Shown piece by piece: positions 55,319-64,000 of a stretch of DNA of 64,000 bases. Each line of letters begins with the position of its first letter. Positions within the stretch are counted from its first letter, which is position 1. Under the pieces are notes generated by a model. The model ran no database searches. It was given only the letters and a program-made list of their open reading frames with translations, and was not told where the DNA came from. A program made the translations under genes and the position numbers. The stretch is from Pseudozyma flocculosa PF-1. Its lineage: Eukaryota; Basidiomycota; Ustilaginomycetes; Ustilaginales; Ustilaginaceae. The stretch lies in the NCBI RefSeq assembly GCF_000417875.1, contig NW_006920873.1:749177-813176 (forward strand), read 5' to 3'.

Positions 55319-56952
55319 TGCCGCCATCACAGACTTGGCCAGGCAAGGCGAGCAGGATCCGCGGCATCTGAGGCAGGGACTGCTTACGTGGTGCTGACGC
55401 GTGCGAAGAGCCGGCTGGGGGAGCCAGCATGCGGCCACGTCGGCGTAGATGTCTCAAGCGCGCGCGCGAGGCCAGATAGAGGGCGGCGCTGGCTTGCCAG
55501 GCCAGGCCAGGCCAGGCCTAGGCCTGCTTTTGTCTGGAGGCGGCCAGCAGCGCGCTTGCTTGCTTCCTTGGAAGAAGGGGGAGGCTGCACCACCGACAGC
55601 TCGGCAAGCGGCTGGGCGCCTTTGTGCTGCTGGCGGTTGCAGCTGCTGCTGGGTTGCGCAGCCTGGCCCCGCTGGCCCCGGGAGCTGCTGGCTGGCCTTG
55701 GCTGCCCTACCCGCTGCAGCCACCACGCCTCCATCATCAGCGCGCCACGTACGCGGAGCTGTAGACGCACGGCCGGGCCTGGCGCGGCCACACACACCAG
55801 CACAAACCAGGCAGGCTCCCAAAACGTCGGTCATAGCCCCGGCATCGGCTTTCCTGGGGACGGGACCCAATGCTCCACCTCCTGATGCGCAGGGACCGAG
55901 CGGTGGAGAAAGAGCCAGGCTAGGCTACGCTGAGCTAGCAGGTCTTGAGAAGAAGACCGCGCGCGCCGGTGGCCACCTCTCGTGCTGAGCCACCAGTCCC
56001 GCGCATCAAAGGGAGCGCACGCTAGACTGCATGCAATCTTCCACCCGGCTCGCTGGCTGACTGACCGGCTGGCCCCAGGGTGGCACGGTGCGGCAGGCAC
56101 GGCCCCTCGGCGCCACTCTACACGCGCGTAGAGTATGTACAAGCCAAGCCGCCTGGTCTGGTCGGCAGCACCGTATCGCTTGGTGGTATGATGGCAGAGG
56201 CCCAGAGGCGGCGCGGTGGAAGCGAGGAGGCCGGCTGCTCGCCGTTGGTGCGTCGAGCTCCGCTCCGCTGGGCGCGGGTGTGCGTGCGTGCGTGGGTGCG
56301 TGGGTGCGCGTGCGCCTGGGTGCGTGTGTGTGTGCAGCAGAGAACAGATAGAGGGCCAGGTCGAGAGCCTAAGCAAGGATAGACTACTGGGCAGGCTAGG
56401 GGTCAAAGGGGAGGCCTAGGGATGGAAGGGCCCGCCAACCCCGACCTACACTCGCTCGCTCGTCTTTCATGCTCCCTCGCCCGCCCGCACCGCCGCACGC
56501 CCCTCTTGAGCAGAAGCCTCTTGGCCGGCCGTGAGAGCGCAGATGGACACATCAGATGCTTTCCCGACCCGCGGCGGCTCCCTTGGCCACCTCGACGCTG
56601 CGGTTGGCTACTACTACCTGCTCCTGCTCCCCTTTGCTTCCCGCCACCACTCTCTTGATCCTCACTCGAGCCCACCACCATAGCCCCGCCCCCACACAGC
56701 TTCACTCGCCCTCGCTCGCTCTCTTGACACTTCTCTCACAGCGCACGGCAGCGGCCACACCTTGGCCAAGCGTCCGAGGCCTGTCCCCGTCGACTTTGCT
56801 CCTCGGAGCGCCTGCCGTCCCGCCATACAGCGGTCACGCCACGCGCTCTCGCTCTCACCTCCGACCCCCTTGCCTTGCCGGCCAGTTGCCTCTCCCTCTC
56901 GCGCGCCCCATCACTCCTTCCGCCACGCACCACGGAGCAGACGACAGACGGC
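55010..56952. other. Intergenic, no gene seen
   Basis: A 1.9-kb gene-free stretch. It has a GTCGTC run at 55287-55318, GGCCAGGCCAGGCCAGGCC at 55500-55519 and a GTGCGTGCGTGGGTGCGTGG-like tract at 56281-56330. The last 500 bases are CT-rich and act as the Msb1-gene leader. Confidence 0.5.
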
Positions 56953-59647
56953 ATGGCAGCCGTCCTCAATAGACAGCATCCCACCATGGGCGCCCAGCAC
57001 GGCATCGCCGCATTCCGCTCCAAGTTTAAAAAGGCCAGCCCCCAACAGCCAGCCTCTGGCGGCCCCGCGGCCGCTTACACGGTCGGCAACCAGTCCAGCA
57101 TCGCCCTCGGCGAATCGGGTCAGAGCAGAAAGAGGGGCTTCTCCCTCCGCAGCAAGATGCGCCTGGGCAAGGTGAGTGCCACCACTCTCTCGCATCCCTA
57201 TCAGCACCGCCTCTTTCCCCTGACACCCGACCACCTGATTGTGCCTCCCCCATCGCGTCTTTCCTCGTCCCACGACGCTACAGCCCCAACGGGCGCCCGC
57301 GGTGCCGCAGCTCCCACCCGCCCTCGAACTCGACTTTGATCGCCCGGCTCTCGATGCGCCGAGCCAGCCAGAGATCGGAGCACATGCCCGCCCTTCCCCC
57401 ACACCTGGCGCCGCTCAACCGCCCACCGCCGCCGCCCTCGTTGCGGCCGAGGCCATCGCCTCTTCCTCTTCGGCCACCAAGCACGTCCCCAGGGCCCGCC
57501 AGCTCGTAAAGGCCCTCGAGGCCATGGCCAACGCCAGGCTCGACGTCGCTCAGGTGCGCGACCTGGCCAGCCTGTGCGCCGAACAGATCAAGCAGCGCGG
57601 CCTCGACACGACCGGCCTCTTCCGGTCCTTCCGCGTCGCCCAGTCCCAGGACGACATCGACCGCCTCATCCAGCTGTTCCTCGTCCACATCAACCCCACC
57701 GCCTACGCCAGCGTCTTTGCCGTGCTGCCCGACGACGCGCTGGCGAGGCTCTGGCAGCGCCCCGAAGAAGCCCCCGACAAGTCCAGGGCGGCACTCGACG
57801 AGCTCGAAAAGGAACTGCGCTACACCTCGATCCACAACGTCGTCGCGCTGCTCAAGTGGGGTCTGCGCCATCTGCGCCTGCGTACGACCGACTTCAACTC
57901 GTCCGACCCTTACGGCTGGTACGACGCCTTTGTCGCTGCCGAGAAGAAGTCGGGCTACCACCCGCGAGCCATTGCCGACCTCCTGCACCCGACCCTGCCC
58001 CAGGAGACGGCCGAGCTGCTCGTACAGATGCTCGAGCTCATGGCCAGGGTGGCGGCCCACCACAACCACATGCCTGCGTCGGAGATCTGCAGCATCCTGG
58101 GCTTCTGGCTGTTTGGGAGGATCGGCGTTGCCCACCCGCCGCCGACGTTCCCGGAGCTGCAGGCCGCCTGGCAGACGGCAACGTCTGTGGCCGAGCACCT
58201 CCTGCTCGCCCACATTCGCTCGCAGGCCGTCGTCACCTTTGCCATGCCCCTGCGCCTGACCGAGCTGGTCCAGGACTATCCGTCCATCAAGGACGGCTCG
58301 CACTCGCCTGGCTTCCCGCCCGCGTATGCGCGGAGGCAGGTCAGCACCCTCAGGATCGATCTGCGGTCCGAGAACCTCGTCGTGTCGCCGATGCGACCGC
58401 GCCTGCCTTCGGCCACCTTGGCCTCTGCCCTCGACGCCTCGGCCTCCGAGCAGCTCGAGGGAGGCCGCGGGGAGACGTGGGCTGCTGTGATCGGTCAGCT
58501 CGCCTCCGACGCCACGGAAGGCGACAAGGGCAAAGAGCTGCTGATCCCGGAGCACGCCCGGATCCTGGACCTGGTCGATGCTCAGATTGCCGCCAGGATC
58601 AAGCATCAGGAACAGGCCGAGGAGGCGTCTCGGCCGCCGGCTTTCGGAATTTCGCCATCGTCCGCCGAAGGCGACCGAGACTCCCTCTCTCCTCAGTCGA
58701 CGTATCGCAGGTTCTCGCGGTCTTACAGCGACCTGCGTTCGACCAAGCCCCTGGCTACGCTGAGCGAGGACGAGGGTCCCGGCGGCGCCAGTAGGGAGCG
58801 TCGCCCGCGACCTCCTCCTCTCGCTGCCTCGGCTGCCAGCGCGGCTCGTGTCAGCCGTGATGCTTCGGTCTCGCAGCAGAGCACAGAGGGGGGCCCTCCC
58901 CCGGCCACCAGCACCGACAGTGCTAAGTTCAAGCGCCTCTCGACGGAGTGGCGTTCCTTTTCCGAAGGAGGCTTCAGTTCCGAGGCCACGGCCGTCGAAT
59001 TGTCGCTCGACGAGTTTGATCTCAAGCCGGTCAGCTCGAACAACTCGCAGACGCTGCCCTCGCGCAAGGGAGCCGCCCGCCGATCGGGTTACTCGGGCGG
59101 CTCGCTGGGCCGCCGACGCTCCAACCGCGGAGAGCTGCCCGCCTTCGGCCTCGCCGATGCTGCGCCGGCAAAGCCTCCGCCGCCACCCGCCTTTGTCGTC
59201 ACCTCGGTCGCAATGACGGCGATGGACACGTCGCTGACGACGCTGTGGCAAGACTCTCTGCTCGACAACTCGCTCTGCTCGACGCTGCCTCCGCTCGTGC
59301 TGGTGCAGCTCGACGAAAAGGTCGCGGCCGAGGCCGACCTGCTCGGCGGCTACGCAAAGGACGAGCGGCCCTGGCTCCTGGTCGTCGAGACGGTCCTCCC
59401 ACCGCGGCCGCCTACGCCCACCGACGACGGCAACAAGGGCCGCGGCGGGCGGGGCGACGGCCACAGCATCTCCGACAGCCGCAGCATCTTTGCGCCCAGC
59501 ATCCGCAGCGTCAAGCTCCACCTCCAGCGCAGGATGAGCATGCTCTCGTCCAAGTCGCGCACCAAGCGAGCCGAGGCCAACGACGTGGCCGAGGTCCAAG
59601 AGCCGCCCGTGCCAAAGACTCCGGTCATGCCCGGCGGATGGACCTAG
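56953..59647 (+). CDS. Msb1/Mug8 domain morphogenesis protein
   Basis: Two exons, 56953-57171 and 57284-59647, 860 residues. The short first exon (MAAVLNRQHPTMGAQHGIAA, ending KRGFSLRSKMRLGK) is basic. The second opens with PALELDFDRPA and then the RhoGAP-like Msb1/Mug8 region at about residues 160-420: DVAQVRDLASLCAEQIKQRG, LDTTGLFRSFRVAQSQDDI, EICSILGFWLFGRIGVAHPP. The N-terminal fold resembles RhoGAP. Msb1 proteins promote polarity and budding with Cdc42/Rho1 pathways in yeast. The C-terminal half is Ser/Pro/Arg-rich and probably phosphoregulated. The C-terminus contains HLQRRMSMLSSKSRTKR, a basic stretch that could bind membrane. Confidence 0.85.
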
Positions 59648-60261
59648 GGCCTCGCTCGCTTTGCCGACCCGGGCTTGATCTGCATCGTCCAGACTCTGCC
59701 GTCACCGCCTCAAGCACCACGCTCCCACGCCGGAACGTTTCGGCCCCCTCACACTCTCACACTTCCGCACTCCCACACTCCTTTGCACGGTCGAATACTG
59801 CCTCGAATTCGTCGACGGACGGGCCTTCTTGTGGCCTCGTCACCTAGGTACCGGGCGGTGCTGCGTTACGAGTCGGATCCTGACCTCGATTCCTGGCGTC
59901 GCTGTTGCGCGGCCATCGCGCTCGCGCTGTGCGGCCGGCCGGCCGCCTAGACTACTCTCATTTTCTCGCTCGCGCTACGGCGATGTTGTACTATCCTCGC
60001 TCCTTTGCCTCTCCCTGCCTCGTCAATGCCCGATACCCCCATTGCTGCGCTGCTCCGTGTCGTGTCGTGTCGTGTTTGGCTGCAGGCCGCTGGTGCGCGA
60101 TCTCGTGGTAGAAGTCGAGTGCATCCGCGACGGTGTGAGGCGGGCGCGGTTGGTGTTGCAAGATTTGTCGGGTCGGCCGTATCCGAACGGGTCGATCCTG
60201 GAACGTCGTGACGGATCCCGGCGACGGGGCGGGACGGGGAGGGGCGGTGGGCCCGGCAGGC
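59648..60261. other. Convergent 3' spacer, no gene seen
   Basis: This region lies between the stop codons of the Msb1-type gene (plus) and glutamate decarboxylase (minus). It contains a CACACTCTCACACTTCCGCAC tract near 59750 and a CGTGTCGTGTCGTG repeat at 60057-60071. It presumably holds both polyadenylation regions. Confidence 0.5.
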
Positions 60262-62604
60262 TCAGCACTGCTTGGCGTATCCGCGGGCCTTTACGCCGCT
60301 TCCCTTGGCGAGGGAGCCGTGGTGCTTGTCGTGTGCGACGTTGTGGTGGCCGGCGCTCTTTCCCTTTTCCTGCGGGTGGTGCTCGGTGGGGTCAAGCTTG
60401 TCGAGGTCGGCCTTGGACGTGTGGTTGCCGCTCGACGCGGCGCCGTGGCTGGCGAGCTTGGCGAGGCTGTGGTCCTGCTCGAGGCCCTCGGTGATTGAGA
60501 GGATGTCGACGAGGAGCTGCTCGACCATGGTCTCGCTGAGGTTCTCGCGCACCACGACGCGCAGGATGTCGATCTGCTCCAGGTCGGGCGACAGGCCGTA
60601 GTTGGGCACGATCCAGCCCTTGGCGCGCAGCAGCGTCTGCACCCACCTCTGCTCGAGGTTGGGGTTGCGCTCGCGGTACGCCTTGCTCCAGCGGAATGAC
60701 ACGACGGGCAGGCCGGGCGTGTAGTGCTCCGCCTTGGACTCGTCCGGGTCGCCCCCCTCGATGGGGTGGTGGATGTCGCTCAGCACCTCGTACATGCCCG
60801 ACATGTCGAGCGCTCGCGCCAGCAGGCGCGCATTCTGCAGGTCGCCCTGCATCACGCGTCGGTAGCCCTCGAAGCCCAGGTTGATGAAGTTGAACAGCTG
60901 GCCGATGACTGTCGAAGAGGCGGGTCGTGAGACGGTGCAGTGCCGGGGGGATGTCGCAGGCGTGGTCAGCGTGGCCGGTCGATGACTTTAGCGCTGACCA
61001 CTTTAGCAGGCCGCTAAAGTGGGCGACTTTAACGCGTCGCTAAAGTGGGCCGCGCGAGCGAGGGGCACGGCGCGCCAACCCTCCTCCTCTCTCTCCACTC
61101 ACCGGGATGGGCGGGCCTCGAGAAGTTGAGACCGAAGCTGTACTCGACAGAGCCGAGGTAGTGCAGCTCAAAGATGAGCTCCTTGGGCACCATTTCCTCG
61201 GAACGGAAGAGGATCCATCCAAGGCCTGCGGGCCGACGCGGAGCGGGGCGGGATGGGGCGAGGCCAGACAGGGCGAGCAAGCGGCGGCAGCAGCGGTACG
61301 GTGGCAGAGGCAGGCGACAACATCAGTCAGCAACAAGATCTCGCCAGGGCGGGCGCAGGCAGCCGCCTGGCAGGTCTCGGCAAGCTGCAGGGTCGGTGAC
61401 ACGTGCTCCCGGAGGTCGGAGGGGACGGACAGGCCGCCGATGCTCACCGGGGTAGACCATGCCGAACTTGTGGCCGCTCGTGTTGATGCTCTTGACGCGC
61501 GGCAGCTCAAAGCTCCACTTGAGGTTGGGCGTGGCAAAGGGGGCCACCATGGCGCCCGACGCGCCGTCGACGTGGATGGGGATGTCGATGCCTGTCTTCT
61601 TCTCGTACTCGTCGAGCAGCTTCGACATGCCCTCGACGTCCTCGTAGTGGCCCGTGTAGGTCGAGCCAAGGATCACGACGACGCAGATGGTGTTCTCGTC
61701 GACCATGTCCATGGCCTTGTGGATGTCGAGGCAGTAGCGCGACTTTTCGCTGCGGCGCGGGCAAAGAAAAAAGGCGGGAGGTCGGTCGGCCGGTCAGCTC
61801 GCGCGTCGCGCCCGTCGCGCGTCCGCTCCCGCTCATTTCACACGCACCTGATGGGAACCAGCCTCTCCTCGACGTCAAAGTAGCGCGCAAACTTCTCAAT
61901 CGCAACCTGCGCGTTGGATCCAAACACCATGTTCGGGCCAGGCTCCTTGAAGCTCTTGCCGGCCGCCTTCATGCGGTGCTGCCAGCGCTTCTTGGCCGCA
62001 AGGCATCCGAGCATGATCGCCTCCGAAGATCCCGTCGTCGCAACGCCCATCGCCGACTTGCGCTTGCCGTTCTCGTCGTACTCTTTAGGCATCTTCCACA
62101 GGTCCGCCAACATGCTTACACAGCGCGTATGTATAGCTTGGGTCGCAGGATATTCGTCTTGGTCGCACAAATTTACGTTGAGAGTGTCTTGGACGAGCTT
62201 GGTAGCGAGTGGGGGCATCCAGGTATGCACAAACGACGCCAGATTGAGCGTGGGCTTCCCGTCGAGGCTCAGCTCCGAGCTGAGTAGCTGTTCCGGGTCA
62301 AGGGGATCGGGGGAGGGTCGAGGGGAAAGAAAGGAGCGACGCGGGGTCAAGACTTACTCTGTGGTCGCGTCCAGGTATCCGCTGCTGGCGTCGGCGTACT
62401 CACCTCGTAGGTGGCCTCGGCGGATGTTCCTCGCTGGGGCAGCGTGTACTTGGGGATGGGCTCAGTCGTGTAGCGTCCGGCATGGACGCCCGAATAGAAC
62501 TTGCGGTCATTGTGGCCGCCGGGACGCTTGACGAGGCCAACGAAGGGATGGTCGGCGGCCTGCTGGACCAGCTCGTCCGGGTCGATGTGCTTGGAAAGAG
62601 ACAT
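60262..62604 (-). CDS. Glutamate decarboxylase (PLP-dependent)
   Basis: Converts glutamate to GABA and CO2. Five exons: 62604-62404, 62287-61848, 61749-61448, 61225-61103 and 60908-60262, 570 residues. [20 protein letters not shown] starts the protein. The PLP fold includes [49 protein letters not shown] and [13 protein letters not shown], where the Lys of SGHKFG forms the Schiff base. [21 protein letters not shown] and [20 protein letters not shown] follow. The His/Lys-rich tail ([13 protein letters not shown]) may be a regulatory extension. GABA-shunt activity would connect to 2-oxoglutarate made by the IDP at the other end of the window, but they are not clustered. Confidence 0.93.
60984..61050. 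repeat. ACTTTAGC/GCTAAAGT inverted repeats inside a GAD intron
   Basis: The last intron of the decarboxylase gene (61102-60909) holds five copies of an ACTTTA/TAAAGT core within 67 bases. Two form a perfect 10-bp stem, CCACTTTAGC at 60998-61007 and GCTAAAGTGG at 61013-61022, with loop AGGCC. A second arm pair lies at 61026-61048. This is unlike other introns here. Confidence 0.7.
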
Positions 62605-64000
62605 GTCGAGGTTGGTTGGTCGAGAGGGGTCCTGGGGGAGGATGTAGGGTGGTGTGAGGGAATGGGGGGGACGAGGGCAATGGGGAGGGTCGCCCGCTAT
62701 ATAGGGCGGCACCCGGCAGAGTGGCCGCCCGCTGTCAAGGCACCGGCGTCCGAAGGGCCCAACGCTCGTCGGGGCATCGAAAGCAGCCGTGCACCGTACC
62801 CTCACGGAGATGCAGTGGATGGGCAGACGGCGGCTCGATCGGGAGCAGACCCTGAATCATCGCCCAAAGCGGCGTGAGCCACAAGCAGGCAAGGCAGGCA
62901 GGCAGACAGGCGGCAGACGGCTAGGCGCGGCATGGCCCGGCCGTACAGACTGGCCATCTTGCTTTGGCCTGCGAATGGCCTGCCTGGGCACACGGCGTGG
63001 CCGGCGAGATCAGGCGGGCACAGGCCAGGCCAGGCCGAGCCAGGCCGAGCGACGCTCGTTCAGCAGCGCGCATGGGCCGCAAGCAGCCTTTGTCACGACG
63101 GCAGGCACACACACAGGCCGGTAGGCGGCAGTCAGCGTCGACGCTTCGGGACGCAGCCGGTCTACCGTGCCTAGCCTGCTGCCTGCCTGGCTTTCGCTGG
63201 CTTCGCCGGCACGCAGGGTCCACGGCACGAGCGCGCGTGCGTGCGTCGGTCGCGGGGCTCAACCCAAAGCAAGCCGCCGGTTGACCCCATCCCCCCGCCG
63301 CCATCCGGGTGCGTCATGCCACAGGGTCCTGCCAGATCGGCGGGCACAGTCGGTGCACAGACCCATGCCAGAGTGTCTGCCATCCTGCTGAGAGATCATC
63401 ACTCGAGCATGGGCAATCAGAAGCAGCCCTCAGCACAACCAACCTGGGGAATTTGGAGGCAGCATTGATTCCCTCAAACATTCAATATCAGCAGAGAGCA
63501 CCAAGAGCTGAACCACATTCACATGTCACATTCAACTGCTTGTGTAAAAGTGGTTTTCAATATGGTCTTCTGAGCACCTCATCCTGAAGCCCAGTCCCAG
63601 CTGAGCACTACCATGTTGGCATCTTGTGAGGCTCAGCAAGGAGGTTGAAGGCTTTCTCGGACCCGTTCTGTCAGGTCTCGCGAATCGACGTTCCTGTGCA
63701 GAGCGTTGTCAGAGAGCTGCGTAAGGCATCAAGGCTTGTGTTGGCAGACGATCCTACCGCACGACAAGGGAAGAGCCGGTTTGAGAGGTCTTGCAGAGCG
63801 ACTGTAATCCGGGCGGACGGCCGGACGGACGGGCGGCGTCGCTGCGTTGGTTGGTAGCACAGGTTGCTCTGCTTGTCGCCGCGACGTGCAGCCGGCGACG
63901 TCCACGTTCCTCTTCTGACGAGGCGACCAAGGTCGGCTAGCCGAAAACCGCCCTCGACGTCGACGTCTTCGCCACCACCACGTGCCATCCTTTCCCTGTT
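62605..64000. other. Right edge: GAD promoter and gene-free sequence
   Basis: No gene is supported. Repeats of GGCAGGCAGGCAG (62895-62915) and GGCCAGGCCAGGCCGAGCC (63021-63040) occur. A notably AT-richer, non-coding stretch of about 230 bases at 63400-63640 resembles the low-GC blocks at 1-220 and 42300-43300. A minus-strand frame at 63988-63671 could be a first exon running off the window, but has no recognisable content. Confidence 0.45.

Noticed and set aside
57278..59599. 773-codon minus-strand frame opposite the Msb1-type gene
   Set aside because: The plus strand carries a clear Msb1/Mug8 domain. The opposite frame is an Arg/Gly/Val-rich mirror.
63671..63988. Possible first exon at the right edge (starts MARGGGEDVDVEGG)
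   Set aside because: Too short and unrecognisable. It cannot be followed beyond the window, so it is noted only in the edge description.

Overview
This window is nuclear DNA from a fungus, most likely a basidiomycete and probably Ustilaginomycotina. The grounds are GC-rich sequence, genes with several short GT..AG introns, and fungal families such as Dsc3, a Zn2Cys6 regulator, Swd2, Luc7, Dib1, Spc2, Msb1/Mug8 and GH17. The lineage is inferred from gene content and style, not from a search. All splice joins below were placed by hand from donor and acceptor sequences and checked for frame.

Left edge (1-2599): non-genic repeats. These are CCGTAGG/CCTACGG inverted motifs, one roughly 0.3 kb tandem duplication, and a long CAGCC-type low-complexity block.

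2.6-15.4 kb: a carbon-metabolism run. It holds NADP isocitrate dehydrogenase with an apparent alternative mitochondrial first exon, a mitochondrial pyruvate dehydrogenase kinase, and two Ato/GPR1-FUN34-YaaH acetate-transporter-family genes. The two transporters diverge from a shared spacer of about 3.7 kb.

16-34 kb: densely packed housekeeping genes. In order these are a CUE ubiquitin-binding protein, Swd2 (WD40), a Zn2Cys6 factor, Dsc3, a 6-phosphogluconate-dehydrogenase-like DUF1932 protein, a secreted protein of unknown function, a J-domain/zinc-finger protein of the Jjj1 type with an entire ChaC gamma-glutamylcyclotransferase domain inside it, and Luc7.

35.2-42.3 kb: a complete, apparently very young Ty3/Gypsy chromovirus. 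It has identical 127-bp TG..CA LTRs, a perfect 5-bp target duplication CCTGC, a polypurine tract, and uninterrupted gag and pol. Pol has an unexpected layout: the RNase H domain is split. Its first strand lies before integrase, and the rest lies after the chromodomain at the very C-terminus. The element sits inside an older, lower-GC antisense reading frame of unknown family. That frame becomes continuous again if the element and one target copy are removed.

43.8-64 kb: Dib1 (U5 snRNP), an Ies4-like nuclear protein, mitochondrial uS11, a membrane-anchored GH17 glucanase-type protein broken by a 400-N assembly gap, Spc2, Msb1/Mug8, glutamate decarboxylase, and a gene-free right edge.

The two features most worth attention are the permuted RNase H in the retrotransposon (37243-41991) and the Jjj1-ChaC domain insertion (29515-32457).
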